A stretch of 41,235 nt of DNA, taken from positions 1 to 41,235 of the IMG/VR virus record IMGVR_UViG_3300049448_000045, one strand, 5' to 3'. The number at the start of each line of letters is the position of its first letter. Position 1 is the stretch's first letter. Under the pieces are notes generated by a model. The model searched no databases. It had not been told where the DNA came from and saw only the letters and a program-made list of their open reading frames with translations. This document shows positions 13,909 to 22,288 of the stretch, piece after piece. A program made the position numbers and the translations under genes. Origin of the DNA: a virus.

Positions 13909-14205
13909 ATGGCAACACTAACGGCTGACAAGCGCAATAATCTCTCTAAGAGCACCTTTGGCTTGCCGGGAGAGCGTAAGTATCCGATGCCCGATAAAGC
14001 GCACGCCGCGAACGCCAAGGCTCGCGCTTCTCAGCAGGAGGCGAAGGGTAATCTCTCGCCGTCTGCAAAGGCACAGATTGACGCGAAGGCCAACAAGGTT
14101 CTGGGTCATGGCGGGGATCGCAAGGGCACTAGCTACCACATGGCCAAGGCCGATCAGCACATTCAGAAAGCCTTGGAGAAACGCCTAGCATCGAAGGATA
14201 AGTAA
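13909..14205 (+). CDS. Small basic phage protein (98 aa)
   Basis: Ribosome site 'caaggag' precedes ATG 13909. The product begins MATLTADKRNNLSKSTFGLP, followed by 'RKYPMPDKAHAANAKARASQ', 'LSPSAKAQIDAKANKVLG'. This 'KRNxLxKSxFxxPGxRxYPxPDKxHAxNAxARA' signature is a widespread small phage/bacterial family of unknown function, often in structural operons. The stop TAA shares its last A with the next ATG, so the genes are coupled. Confidence 0.7.
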   Translation: MATLTADKRNNLSKSTFGLPGERKYPMPDKAHAANAKARASQQEAKGNLSPSAKAQIDAKANKVLGHGGDRKGTSYHMAKADQHIQKALEKRLASKDK

Positions 14206-14411
14206 TGGCTGAAGTTGTCCAACTGAAACTTGTTGAGGTTGGAGACGCCTTCGAAATTTCGCCTGATGTCATCTTGGAAAATAACAAGGGGAGATATCAG
14301 GAAGTCGTGGTTATCGGCTTTGGCGAAGATGGTGTAACGGTTGCAGGTTCGCATAGCTGCTCAAAAGCATTGTGGTTGATTGAAAAGGGCAAATTGGAGC
14401 TTCTGGGTTAA
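14205..14411 (+). CDS. Small hypothetical protein (68 aa)
   Basis: The ATG at 14205 overlaps the preceding TAA (TAATG), and its own TAA overlaps the ATG at 14411 in the same way. The product is a small beta-rich acidic protein (MAEVVQLKLVEVGDAFEISP...KGKLELLG). 'GFGEDGVTVAGSHSCSKALW' suggests a small barrel fold. No assignment possible; tight coupling supports translation. Confidence 0.6.
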   Translation: MAEVVQLKLVEVGDAFEISPDVILENNKGRYQEVVVIGFGEDGVTVAGSHSCSKALWLIEKGKLELLG

Positions 14412-14590
14412 TGCCAAGTCAGAGCAGTAAACAGCATAGGTTTTTCGAGATGGTCGCTCACGATCCTGCTGCTGCCAAGCGCGTTGGCGTGTCTCAGGCT
14501 GTTGGCCGCGAGTTCGTATTAGCCGATGTCGGGAAGCACTTTGCACCCTCGCAGCAATCCAAGCCTCAGAAGAAAGGTAAGAATCGGTGA
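14411..14590 (+). CDS. Small conserved phage protein (59 aa)
   Basis: TAATG overlap with the preceding stop and GTGA overlap with the next start. The product starts MPSQSSKQHRFFEMVAHDPA, followed by 'AKRVGVSQAVGREFVLADVG' and a basic tail. It belongs to a short family typified by 'MPSKSxxQHRxMxAVAHxPxFAKKVGIPQSVGxEF', common in phages and in some host genomes. Its function is unknown; it is often found near head or connector genes. Confidence 0.7.
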   Translation: MPSQSSKQHRFFEMVAHDPAAAKRVGVSQAVGREFVLADVGKHFAPSQQSKPQKKGKNR

Positions 14591-14775
14591 CTGATACGCA
14601 GGAGATTGGCCTAAATATCGCCAGAAACTTACTAGTCCTCAAGTGGCAAAGTGCCAGTATCAACCCTAAGCCTTGGGATCATAATTTTATGACAAAAAGA
14701 AATCCTGATACCGAGATGGTCCCAAGTCTGGTTCTGGCGATAAATGCTATAGATTCAGTCCTTAAAGGAGAATAA
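14587..14775 (+). CDS. Small hypothetical protein (62 aa)
   Basis: GTG 14587 overlaps the previous stop (GTGA). The product is a soluble, mainly helical protein (MTDTQEIGLNIARNLLVLKW ... LVLAINAIDSVLKGE). It ends at 14775, immediately before the ATG of the connector gene at 14776, and its last codons (aaaggag) form that gene's ribosome site. No family recognised. Confidence 0.5.
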   Translation: MTDTQEIGLNIARNLLVLKWQSASINPKPWDHNFMTKRNPDTEMVPSLVLAINAIDSVLKGE

Positions 14776-15729
14776 ATGAGTCTCCTTACGATCTGCCAAT
14801 CCGCAGCCCGCATCATCAAGATTGAGGTTCCTTCGTCCATTGTGAACAACACGGGCGAGGAGGCTCAGTTATTGCTTCAGTGTGCGCAGTTTGAGGGTAT
14901 GGCGCTGTCCCGCCGTCCTCAGGGCGGATGGGTAAACAGCATCCTTGAGAAGCAGTTTAACACCGTCTCTCTTGGCCCCTTCAGCGGTACGGTTGCCAAC
15001 ACGGGTTCGGGAGGCAGAGCGCAGATCACGGGGCTTAGTTCTACCGCTGGCATTACTGCGCTGCTGTTCGGTGTGGCAGGCAATGGCATTATCTACAACT
15101 CTGTTGTGGCGAGCGTCGATGGCCCATTCGGCGTGACGCTCAATCTTCCTGCATCCACGACAGGGCCTGCGACCGATATTGTATTCGGGCAATTTGCCTA
15201 CGCTGTGCCGTCCGATTTTCAGCGGCCTATCGACAATACGATGTGGGATAGAACGCGGTACTGGCCGATGGCTGGCCCTCTGAGCCCGCAACAGCAGCAG
15301 TTCTTCAAGTCGAGCATCTTCTGTCAGGCAACGATTCAGAGGCGCTTCTGGTTTCAGAAGATCGGCAACGCTACATATTTCATCGTCAATCCGCTTCCGA
15401 CAGACAACAATTCCCAGCTTGCGTACAACTATGTCTCAAATGCGTGGTGCCAGTCGTCAGCGAACGCACCGCAGACGCAATGGCTGGCCGATACGGACAC
15501 TGGCATCCTAGACGAATACCTGATGACATTGGGTGTGACGTGGCGTGCGCTGGATCGCCTTGGCGTCGATTATTCCTCTGCCCTCGATGACTACGTTAGA
15601 GAGGTCGATAAGGCTGTTGCGCAGGATGGCGGCGCGGCTACACTAAGTCTGGTTCCAACTGTGGGGCCGTTCCTCTTGAGCCCGACAACTTCCGTGAGTG
15701 AAGGATCGTGGCCTAGCACGCCGGTATAA
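14776..15729 (+). CDS. Head-tail connector, P22 gp4-like adaptor
   Basis: A 317-residue protein starting MSLLTICQSAARIIKIEVPS, with a perfect AAAGGAG ribosome site. The start 'MSLLTICQxAAxxIGIxxPSS' and 'LLLQCAQFEGMALSRR' are typical of podovirus tail-accessory/adaptor proteins that dock under the portal. A low-complexity beta insert (about 65-145) precedes 'YAVPSDFQRPIDNTMWDRTR' (about 138-157) and a helical C-terminus ending DDYVREVDKAVAQDGG. It would close the portal channel after packaging. Position between small head genes and the gp10-like gene fits. Confidence 0.75.
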   Translation: MSLLTICQSAARIIKIEVPSSIVNNTGEEAQLLLQCAQFEGMALSRRPQGGWVNSILEKQFNTVSLGPFSGTVANTGSGGRAQITGLSSTAGITALLFGVAGNGIIYNSVVASVDGPFGVTLNLPASTTGPATDIVFGQFAYAVPSDFQRPIDNTMWDRTRYWPMAGPLSPQQQQFFKSSIFCQATIQRRFWFQKIGNATYFIVNPLPTDNNSQLAYNYVSNAWCQSSANAPQTQWLADTDTGILDEYLMTLGVTWRALDRLGVDYSSALDDYVREVDKAVAQDGGAATLSLVPTVGPFLLSPTTSVSEGSWPSTPV

Positions 15730-15731
15730 TC

Positions 15732-17258
15732 ATGGTCGCAGCCCAGCCTATGGGAGCCAGAATACAGCGAGCGTCCCAGCCCAAAGTCGCGCCTCAAATC
15801 ATTCCCGTTTCCATCTCAGGATGGAACACGCGCGATGCTGTTACGGCCATGGACCCGACAGACGCAATTATTCTGGACAACTGGTATCCCGATTATGGGG
15901 GCCTGACTGTTCGCCAAGGCTCAAAGGTTTTCTGCACGGGATTAGGCCCCGGATTTGTGAATACGCTTGCGGAATATAGCGCAGGCGCACATCTCCAGTT
16001 CCTCGCGGCCCGTGGCAACGCTATTTACAACATCACGTCAGGGACGGCGGTAAAGCTCCACGGCGGGTATGCGTCGGACGTGTGGCAAACGGCTAACTTC
16101 AATGGCCGCATTTTCTTTGTGAACGGCGTAGACGAGCCCCAATCCTATGACGGCACTACGCTGGGAGATGCTGGATTTACGGGAACGACCACAAGCGAGA
16201 TTATCGGCGTTGAGGTATTCAAGCAGAGATTATTCTTCTGGCGGAAGGATTCGCAGAGTTTCTGGTATGCAACCCTCAATGCGATTACCGGGGCACTCGT
16301 TGAGTATCCTCTAAGCGGGTTTGCCAAGACGGGCGGAAACGTCATTGCCTGCACGACCATCTCACACGATGGCGGCGAGGGCATCTCAGACCTTATCGTG
16401 TTCATTCTCTCGACGGGTGAGACGATCATCTTTCAGGGCACGGACCCTGAGTTCGCGGATTCGTGGCAGGTTTATGGGCGCTATCATATCTCGCCTCCCG
16501 TTTCGCCGCGTGCGGTCGCGAAGTATAGCGCGGATGCGTACCTGACTACTTCCTCTGACTATGTGCCGCTTCAACAGCAGCTTGTCGCTTTGAAGGTCGG
16601 TCAGGTTCCTCCTCGTTCCAAAGCCTCTGGTGCTGTTTCTCAAGCCGTTGCAGCAAACCAGAACAGCTACGGATGGCAGACGATCTTCTATCCAAAGGGA
16701 CAGAGGCTGATTTTCAATGTGCCGAATCCAGACGGTACGTTCGATCAGCATATCTTCAACACTCAACAGAACGCCTATTGCCGTTTCACGGGAAACAATG
16801 GCGCGTCTTGGTGCGTGTTCAACTCTAACCTCTACTACGGAGGCGCGAGCGGCATTGTCTATCAGGCAGATGTAAATAATACTGACAGCGGGACCGCCAT
16901 TTCCTTCGATGGTCAGTGTGCATGGCAGGACTTTGGCGATCCGAGGCGCAAGCGTCTTTCTGCGGTACGGCCCACCTTCAGCACGCTAGGCGTGGCCACA
17001 ATCAATTTCGGGACGGGCTTTGATTATGAGACGGTGCCGCTGACAACGCACACGTCTACGCTGGCAGTAGCCGGTTCGCCTTGGGATATCTCTCCTTGGG
17101 ATACATCGCCATGGTCGCCTGAGACGGGCATAGATATCCGCTGGAGGCTCGCGGGAGGTACGGGAACATCAATGAGCTACCGTGTCCAAGGCTCCTGTCA
17201 GAGCCAGCTTCAATGGCTTAGAACCGATGTCCGCTATGAAGGTAGCAAGGACATTTAG
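15732..17258 (+). CDS. P22 gp10-like tail hub / DNA stabilisation protein
   Basis: A 508-residue protein beginning MVAAQPMGARIQRASQPKVA. Markers of the podovirus gp10-like hub family are 'ISGWNTRDAVTAMDPTDAII' (about 28-47), 'LDNWYPDYGGLTVRQGSKVF', and repeated beta-propeller-like blades such as 'NGRIFFVNGVDEPQSYDGTT' and 'VFKQRLFFWRKDSQSFWYAT'. It probably binds the connector at 14776 and the tail fibres. Its stop shares a base with the GTG of the GNAT gene at 17258. Full length, intact. Confidence 0.75.
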   Translation: MVAAQPMGARIQRASQPKVAPQIIPVSISGWNTRDAVTAMDPTDAIILDNWYPDYGGLTVRQGSKVFCTGLGPGFVNTLAEYSAGAHLQFLAARGNAIYNITSGTAVKLHGGYASDVWQTANFNGRIFFVNGVDEPQSYDGTTLGDAGFTGTTTSEIIGVEVFKQRLFFWRKDSQSFWYATLNAITGALVEYPLSGFAKTGGNVIACTTISHDGGEGISDLIVFILSTGETIIFQGTDPEFADSWQVYGRYHISPPVSPRAVAKYSADAYLTTSSDYVPLQQQLVALKVGQVPPRSKASGAVSQAVAANQNSYGWQTIFYPKGQRLIFNVPNPDGTFDQHIFNTQQNAYCRFTGNNGASWCVFNSNLYYGGASGIVYQADVNNTDSGTAISFDGQCAWQDFGDPRRKRLSAVRPTFSTLGVATINFGTGFDYETVPLTTHTSTLAVAGSPWDISPWDTSPWSPETGIDIRWRLAGGTGTSMSYRVQGSCQSQLQWLRTDVRYEGSKDI

Positions 17259-17701
17259 TGGCGAAACTCGTTATTGATGAAACCGAGGCGGTCGCACGAT
17301 GGGTGGGCGCTCAGGTTAGTCCTCTCATAGAGGATTTTGGGCCGTGCGTGAGCATCGGAGTAGCTTCGAAGGATGGGAAACTGCTCGCTGGAGCAGTCTA
17401 CAATGACTGGACGCCTCCGAATATCCAGATCACGTTTGCGGTTGGCGATAAAAGATGGGCGTCGAGGGCCGCAATCGCTTGTATTTTGTCCTATCCTTTC
17501 GTACAACTTGGATGCTTGCGTATTACGGCTGTAACTGCCGTAGGCAATGATCGGGCCAGAGCCTTTCTGACGAACCCTCTAATCGGGTTCAAGCAAGAAG
17601 GATATCACCCCAACTGGTTTCCTGATTCAGACGCCGTTTCATACGGCCTTCTCAGGAAAGACTGTCAGTGGGTGAATCTCGATGGGCAAAGGTGCCCCTA
17701 G
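17258..17701 (+). CDS. GNAT-family acetyltransferase
   Basis: A 147-residue protein with a GTG start overlapping the previous stop. It has the abbreviated phage GNAT layout: 'VSIGVASKDGKLLAGAVYND' (beta strands), 'QITFAVGDKRWASRAAIACI' (acetyl-CoA-binding turn and helix), 'LRITAVTAVGNDRARAFLTN' and 'LIGFKQEGYHPN', ending in a beta strand. Phages often keep such a gene within the tail/neck operon. The acceptor is unknown; a virion or host protein is plausible. Its 3' end overlaps the next gene by 20 nt. Confidence 0.75.
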   Translation: MAKLVIDETEAVARWVGAQVSPLIEDFGPCVSIGVASKDGKLLAGAVYNDWTPPNIQITFAVGDKRWASRAAIACILSYPFVQLGCLRITAVTAVGNDRARAFLTNPLIGFKQEGYHPNWFPDSDAVSYGLLRKDCQWVNLDGQRCP

Positions 17702-18542
17702 TTATCCGCAGCCAATAGACCCGACAAAGATCATAAACGCCCAAGAGGGCGCGAATGTTCAAACTGCTATGATTCAGCAGTTGATGAACATGATGGGCAC
17801 CAACAGCCCCTTTGGTTCAACATCCTACAAGCAGACGGGAGGCCAGACGGTAAACGGCCAGTACATCCCGACATATTCCAAGAACCAGCAAATCTCGCCT
17901 TGGGCTCAGGGCATCATCGACCAGCTAGGAAATATCAACGGCGGCGGTGGGGGCTCAGGTCCGGGCTTTGCAAGTCCCGGCGCGAGTGCCGGTGGTGGTG
18001 GACCGGGTGGCGGTTCCAGCGTCATGCAGTTGAGCGATCCCAAGCTTCTAGAGCAGAACGTCTCAAACGCGCTCTACAATCAGGCAACGTCCCGCCTTGA
18101 TCCTCAGTGGCAGAAAACAGATACGCAGACAGCCGACATGCTCGCCAATCAGGGCATTGTACCGGGGACTGCTGCTTACGATCACGCCATGCAGGACAGT
18201 TCGATGGCGAAGAACGATGCCTATACGTCCGCGCAAAATTCCGCCACGGCGGCGGCAGAGCAGGCCGCAAGTCAGTTATTCGGGGAGCAATTAGCCGGTC
18301 ATCAGCAGGGCATCTCCGATATCCAAGCTCCTCTAGGTGCAATGGCACAGTTGATGGCTGGAATGAGTGGCCAGACTACGCCTCAGACGGGTCTAAGCGG
18401 TACGGATGTCTCAGGCATCTACGGCAATTATCAAAACCAACTGAACAATCAATACCAAGCCCAAATGCAGCAATACAACGGAATGCTCGGTGGTCTTGGC
18501 AGTCTCTTTGGCGACGTGATGCAAACAATGCCTTTCTGGTAA
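17682..18542 (+). CDS. Putative internal virion / ejection protein (Gly/Gln-rich)
   Basis: A 286-residue protein that starts MGKGAPSYPQPIDPTKIINA. 'DPTKIINAQEGANVQTA' followed by 'TNSPFGSTSYKQTGGQTVNG' is a pattern of podovirus proteins downstream of the tail hub, thought to be internal or tail-tip proteins. A Gly-rich linker (about 86-111) is followed by 'LANQGIVPGTAAYDHAMQDS' and a helical Ala/Gln-rich C-terminus. No enzymatic motif. It is one of five consecutive genes (to 22187) that probably encode ejected or internal proteins. Confidence 0.6.
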   Translation: MGKGAPSYPQPIDPTKIINAQEGANVQTAMIQQLMNMMGTNSPFGSTSYKQTGGQTVNGQYIPTYSKNQQISPWAQGIIDQLGNINGGGGGSGPGFASPGASAGGGGPGGGSSVMQLSDPKLLEQNVSNALYNQATSRLDPQWQKTDTQTADMLANQGIVPGTAAYDHAMQDSSMAKNDAYTSAQNSATAAAEQAASQLFGEQLAGHQQGISDIQAPLGAMAQLMAGMSGQTTPQTGLSGTDVSGIYGNYQNQLNNQYQAQMQQYNGMLGGLGSLFGDVMQTMPFW

Positions 18543-18553
18543 TGGAGTAAGAT

Positions 18554-19189
18554 ATGCCCGACATGAATTATCCCGGTATCCGGGGATTATTTCCCACTTT
18601 GTTTGGCGGCAGCGGTTATGCGCAGCCCGGTCCAATCATGGGGGGTCCGGGCATGTCTGCCGGTGGGCTTCCCGGAATGTCGAACGGTCCAAGCGGGCCT
18701 TCGTGGGGCGGCAATCCTTTGCAAGGTCCGGGGTTGGCTGGCGGCAATCAGGGCAACACCGTTATGGGTGCAGGCGGTGGCACTCAGTGGGGTGGCAACC
18801 CGCTTCAGGGTCCGGGCATGGGCACTGGTATGGGTGGCCCCGGTATGTCCAGCGGCAACGGCGGCAATGTTGTCATGGGCGCTGGTCCGGGTGGTGGCGG
18901 GACGCAATGGGGCGGTAATCCACTTCAGGGCGGACCCGGTATGGGGCACGGCATGGGTCCGGGTTCAAGTGTTGGCGGTGGATATGCGCAAGGCGGTCCA
19001 TTGCCGGGAGGCCCGATTGACAGGAGCAACGGCGGTAACGTCATCGACCAGCGGCATAACAATGGCCGTCCCGATATGAACAACCTTGTCCAGCAGATGT
19101 TCTTGCAGAGATTGGGCGGCGGTATCCAGCACTCCGATCCGCGCTCGCTCTTTCCTGCCGGATTCCTGAATAAAATGGGCATCCCCTAG
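18554..19189 (+). CDS. Gly/Met/Pro-rich repeat protein
   Basis: A 211-residue product made largely of Gly, Met, Pro, Asn and Gln. The decapeptide WGGNPLQGPG occurs at 51-60 and 79-88, and as WGGNPLQGGP at 119-128, each followed by Gly-rich spacers that contain 'VMGAG' variants (GNTVMGAGGG, GNVVMGAGPG). Only the last 30 residues ('PDMNNLVQQMFLQRLGGG') look like an ordinary helix. It may be an elastic or disordered internal virion protein. No similar repeat protein is recognised. Between two internal-protein genes; ribosome site 'ggagtaag'. Confidence 0.6.
   Translation: MPDMNYPGIRGLFPTLFGGSGYAQPGPIMGGPGMSAGGLPGMSNGPSGPSWGGNPLQGPGLAGGNQGNTVMGAGGGTQWGGNPLQGPGMGTGMGGPGMSSGNGGNVVMGAGPGGGGTQWGGNPLQGGPGMGHGMGPGSSVGGGYAQGGPLPGGPIDRSNGGNVIDQRHNNGRPDMNNLVQQMFLQRLGGGIQHSDPRSLFPAGFLNKMGIP
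18704..18937 (+). repeat. Three imperfect in-frame repeats
   Basis: The DNA encoding the WGGNPLQGPG units at 18704-18733, 18788-18817 and 18908-18937 is recognisably repeated, with synonymous changes. Spacing is 84 and 120 bases, both multiples of three. The repeats could allow unit gain or loss by recombination without breaking the frame. Confidence 0.6.
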
Positions 19190-19202
19190 GGAATTAGAAT
19201 AG

Positions 19203-19907
19203 ATGTCGTTTCCCGGCTATCCGGTAGCGCCTGATGCTGGCGATCCGCAACAGCAGCAGCCCCTATTCGGCCCGCAGATTGGCAACCCTGAGCTTATGAA
19301 GCTTCAGGAAGCCATCGCACAGCAACTACAGCAGGCAGGACAGGGCAACGGTGGCCCCGTCTCCAGCCCGTATGAGGCCCTGCATCGCGCGGTAAGCCCC
19401 CTGATTGGCGTGTTGATGCAGAAGCATGTCGCCAACAAGCAGTTTGAGGCACAGCAGGCGGCTATGCCTGAGATTGCTGCGGCGCTTCAGAGTGATGACC
19501 CGCTCAGGGCCATGATGTCTTCCAAGAGCCCCCTCGTTCAACAGATGGCGCTCCAGTACATGCCGGAATGGATGAAATCGAGCATTGGCCTTCAGAGCAA
19601 AATCCATGAGCGGCAGGCTATTGACCCAATGGATAATGCTAAGGATGCCGCGCAGTATGGCGCGCATAAAGCGGCTGACCTTCAGTTTAATCAGCAGAAC
19701 ATTCCCAACGTTGCAGGCGAGGCCAAAGCCAAGGCAGAGGCCACGCTACCGATTGATCTTAGGAAGATTGCCGCTGGACAGGCCGCGACATTCGCAGGGC
19801 AGGCGGAAACGAGACGCCACAACATGGCAACAGAGGGTCTGGGGACAGACAAGCTAACGGTGAGCAAGGATTCCAAGAGCGGCTATAAAAAGCCTTGGGA
19901 GCAATAA
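19203..19907 (+). CDS. Putative internal virion protein (234 aa)
   Basis: Starts MSFPGYPVAPDAGDPQQQQP, Gln-rich at the N-terminus, then long amphipathic helices ('LQEAIAQQLQQAGQ', 'VLMQKHVANKQFEAQQAAMP', 'AKAEATLPIDLRKIAAGQAA'). Helical, Ala/Gln-rich proteins in this position of podoviruses are usually ejected with the DNA. No domain is recognised. Its stop is four bases before the next ATG (19909). Confidence 0.55.
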   Translation: MSFPGYPVAPDAGDPQQQQPLFGPQIGNPELMKLQEAIAQQLQQAGQGNGGPVSSPYEALHRAVSPLIGVLMQKHVANKQFEAQQAAMPEIAAALQSDDPLRAMMSSKSPLVQQMALQYMPEWMKSSIGLQSKIHERQAIDPMDNAKDAAQYGAHKAADLQFNQQNIPNVAGEAKAKAEATLPIDLRKIAAGQAATFAGQAETRRHNMATEGLGTDKLTVSKDSKSGYKKPWEQ

Positions 19908-19908
19908 C

Positions 19909-20745
19909 ATGCCAACCTATCAGCCCGGCCAAATCGTTGACGGCTACAAGTTCAATGGTGGCGATTACAAAGACCAGAAGAATTGGACTGAGCTAACAGG
20001 GCCAGCCCTTCTCAAGTCGCTCCCGGCTCAAGATCAGTCCCTCGTTCATGGGATGGTGAATTACGACATTCCTCCCGGCTCGTTGCGCGGCTCTATCGGC
20101 TCGCCTCAGGTTCAAAGACTGCTTTCCTTGGCGGCGCGTGTCGATCCGCATTTCAGCGCGGGCGATTATGCCAACCGAAATGCTGTGAAAAAGAACTTCA
20201 CGTCCGGGAAAAACTCGGACACCATCACAGCCTTCAACACCACTATTGACCATCTTGGTTCTCTCTATGACGACTCTCTCGCGTTAAACAATCACGGTGG
20301 ATTGGCCACACCCTTAAATGCCATTGGTAACTTCGTTGAACCGATGGTTGGTGATGCGCGCGTTGGGAACTTCAATAACGACAAGAAGGCGGTCGCAGCG
20401 GAATCCGTAAAGGCATTTACGGGAGGGCAAGGCGCAGAGGCTGATCGGCAAAACCAAGAGGCGAATTACAACGCGAACGCTGCCCCCAATCAGCAGCTAG
20501 AAGCGATCCTGCACACGACAAACCTACTCAAGAGCAAATTGCATGAGATGGGCGTGACCTATGAGCGTGGTATTCCCGGCCATAGCGTCATGGAGCTTCT
20601 GTCTCCTAGTGCAAGGGCAACGCTGGATAGACTGACGAAGATACAGCAGCAGGGCCAGCAACCCTCTCAGCCGTCATCGTCTGCCGCTCCTAAGGCATCT
20701 GGAAAGGTTCGCGTCTACAACCCCGCAACAGGGGAGCTTGAATGA
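19909..20745 (+). CDS. Putative internal virion protein (278 aa)
   Basis: Starts MPTYQPGQIVDGYKFNGGDY. The body has 'QVQRLLSLAARVDPHFSAGD' and 'GKNSDTITAFNTTIDHLGSL', then a Gln/Ser/Pro-rich tail. 'VDPHFSAGDYANRNAVKKNF' followed by 'AFNTTIDHLGSL' is a pattern I associate with large phage internal proteins of alphaproteobacterial phages, where it lies next to lytic-transglycosylase-type ejection proteins. The stop overlaps the next ATG (ATGA, 20742). No catalytic site seen. Confidence 0.6.
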   Translation: MPTYQPGQIVDGYKFNGGDYKDQKNWTELTGPALLKSLPAQDQSLVHGMVNYDIPPGSLRGSIGSPQVQRLLSLAARVDPHFSAGDYANRNAVKKNFTSGKNSDTITAFNTTIDHLGSLYDDSLALNNHGGLATPLNAIGNFVEPMVGDARVGNFNNDKKAVAAESVKAFTGGQGAEADRQNQEANYNANAAPNQQLEAILHTTNLLKSKLHEMGVTYERGIPGHSVMELLSPSARATLDRLTKIQQQGQQPSQPSSSAAPKASGKVRVYNPATGELE

Positions 20746-22187
20746 CGATCACGATTGGCGCTCCTGATGGTTCTTCCATTCAGTTTCCAGACGGGACTGA
20801 CGACGCGACAATCAAAAGCGTCATGGCGAAGCATTATCCAAAGCCAATGGGCGCTGGCGAAGATATGGCCAAATCTATTCTTCCCGGCTTGGCTGAATTT
20901 GGCGCTGGTCTTGGCAATACTTCGGATAGCCTAACCGGCGGCGCTGGTATGCGCGATTTTGCGAACGAACAACTCGCCAAGTCCGGCTCTAAAGAACAGA
21001 TGCAAAGCCCTTCACAGATGCTTCTCGGATTGCTCCAGAAAGTCACCGGCCCGCTGCATCAAAGCCAGACCGTTCCGGGACAATATGTGCGCGCCATCGC
21101 GTCTTTCGCTCCCGCTGCCATCGGTGGGCCAGAGGGCATAGCCTCCAAGATTGCTAGTGTTGTAGCCCCTGCCGTTGCTTCCGAGACAGCAGGACAGGCG
21201 ACAAAGGGAACGCGGTATGAGGGAGTGGCGAGGCTGCTTGGTAGCCTTGGCGGCGGCGGTGTTTCTGGCGTGCGGTTTAATTCCGTAGCAGAGAAAGCGG
21301 CCCCGACTGTCGCGGCTCTTAAGTCTGCCGCGCACGATGCCTACGCCAAGGCTGAGAACGCAGGCGTTATGGTTGCGCCCGATAGCTTCGCGGCAATGGT
21401 TGAGAAAACCAGAAACGATCTTGCGAATGAGGGAATAGACAAATCCCTTCATCCCAACAGCATGGCGGCGTTTAACCGACTTCAGGAAACTGCTGACACG
21501 AACAACCCCATTACTCTCAAGGGGATGGATATTCAGCGCCAGATCGCTGCGGATGCGGCCAATAAGTCTGCTGCCGTTGGCGATGCTGGAGACAAGCGCC
21601 TCGCCTACACGATCAAGAACAACATTGATGACTTCGTGAATGGTCTAAAGCCCAACAACCTTGTTGGTTCCCAAGACCCTCAGGCCGCGATTGACGCTTT
21701 GAACAATGCGCGCGGATTGTGGGCGAAGGCATCGAAGGGTGACATCATCCAGAAGCGTATAGATCGTGCCGCTACCCGTGCAGGCCAGTATTCGCAGTCT
21801 GGGGAAGAAAATGCCTTGCGTGTTGAGTTTCGCCAACTTGCAATGAACGACAAGGCCATGGCGCGCTTCTCGCCTGCCGAACAGGCGGCTATCAAGCAAG
21901 TTGCCAAGGGAGATGCGACGACAAACGCCCTTCGTCTCTTGGGCAAATTCTCTCCCCATGGCGTCGTTTCTACGGCCCTTGGCATTAGTACCGGATTTGC
22001 GGCGGGTGGGCTAGTTGGCGCGGTTGCGTTGCCGGTAACCGGATTGATCGCAAAGGCGCTTGCTACTCAAAAGACAAAGGCTGCTGCACAAGCGGCTAGG
22101 GATCAGATGACGCGCGGAGGCCCCGCACAATCTAACCCACTTCTGACCTACACGAATCCTTATCCGCTTCTTACGGGTGGGCAGTAA
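20742..22187 (+). CDS. Putative DNA-ejection protein (481 aa)
   Basis: Coupled to the gene before it. The N-terminus MTITIGAPDGSSIQFPDGTD followed by 'DATIKSVMAKHYPKP' is a recurring motif ('xxFPDGTDxxTIxxVM') at the start of phage ejection/internal proteins. A hydrophobic/amphipathic stretch (about 110-150) and a C-terminal Gly/Ala-rich segment 'GFAAGGLVGAVALPVTGLIA' (about 411-430) could form a membrane-spanning helix for the ejection channel. The central part is all-helical. No lytic transglycosylase Glu motif is recognised, so cell-wall cleavage is not supported. Confidence 0.65.
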   Translation: MTITIGAPDGSSIQFPDGTDDATIKSVMAKHYPKPMGAGEDMAKSILPGLAEFGAGLGNTSDSLTGGAGMRDFANEQLAKSGSKEQMQSPSQMLLGLLQKVTGPLHQSQTVPGQYVRAIASFAPAAIGGPEGIASKIASVVAPAVASETAGQATKGTRYEGVARLLGSLGGGGVSGVRFNSVAEKAAPTVAALKSAAHDAYAKAENAGVMVAPDSFAAMVEKTRNDLANEGIDKSLHPNSMAAFNRLQETADTNNPITLKGMDIQRQIAADAANKSAAVGDAGDKRLAYTIKNNIDDFVNGLKPNNLVGSQDPQAAIDALNNARGLWAKASKGDIIQKRIDRAATRAGQYSQSGEENALRVEFRQLAMNDKAMARFSPAEQAAIKQVAKGDATTNALRLLGKFSPHGVVSTALGISTGFAAGGLVGAVALPVTGLIAKALATQKTKAAAQAARDQMTRGGPAQSNPLLTYTNPYPLLTGGQ

Positions 22188-22188
22188 A

Positions 22189-22284
22189 ATGGTTCATGGC
22201 AATGGAAGCGACGATAAGCAGATAAATAATGGATCGGGGCGTGAGACTTTTCATCGTCCTAATTTAACACTGGAAAGAGTGTAG
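22189..22284 (+). CDS. Possible mini-protein (31 aa) ahead of tail fibre
   Basis: Begins one base after the preceding stop and ends four bases before the tail-fibre ATG at 22289. The product MVHGNGSDDKQINNGSGRET is polar and shows no domain. There is no clear Shine-Dalgarno sequence except within the preceding gene ('gggtgggc'). It may be a real coupled gene or just an open spacer; its last codons (ctggaaagag) hold the ribosome site of the next gene. Confidence 0.3.
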   Translation: MVHGNGSDDKQINNGSGRETFHRPNLTLERV

Positions 22285-22288
22285 TCAA

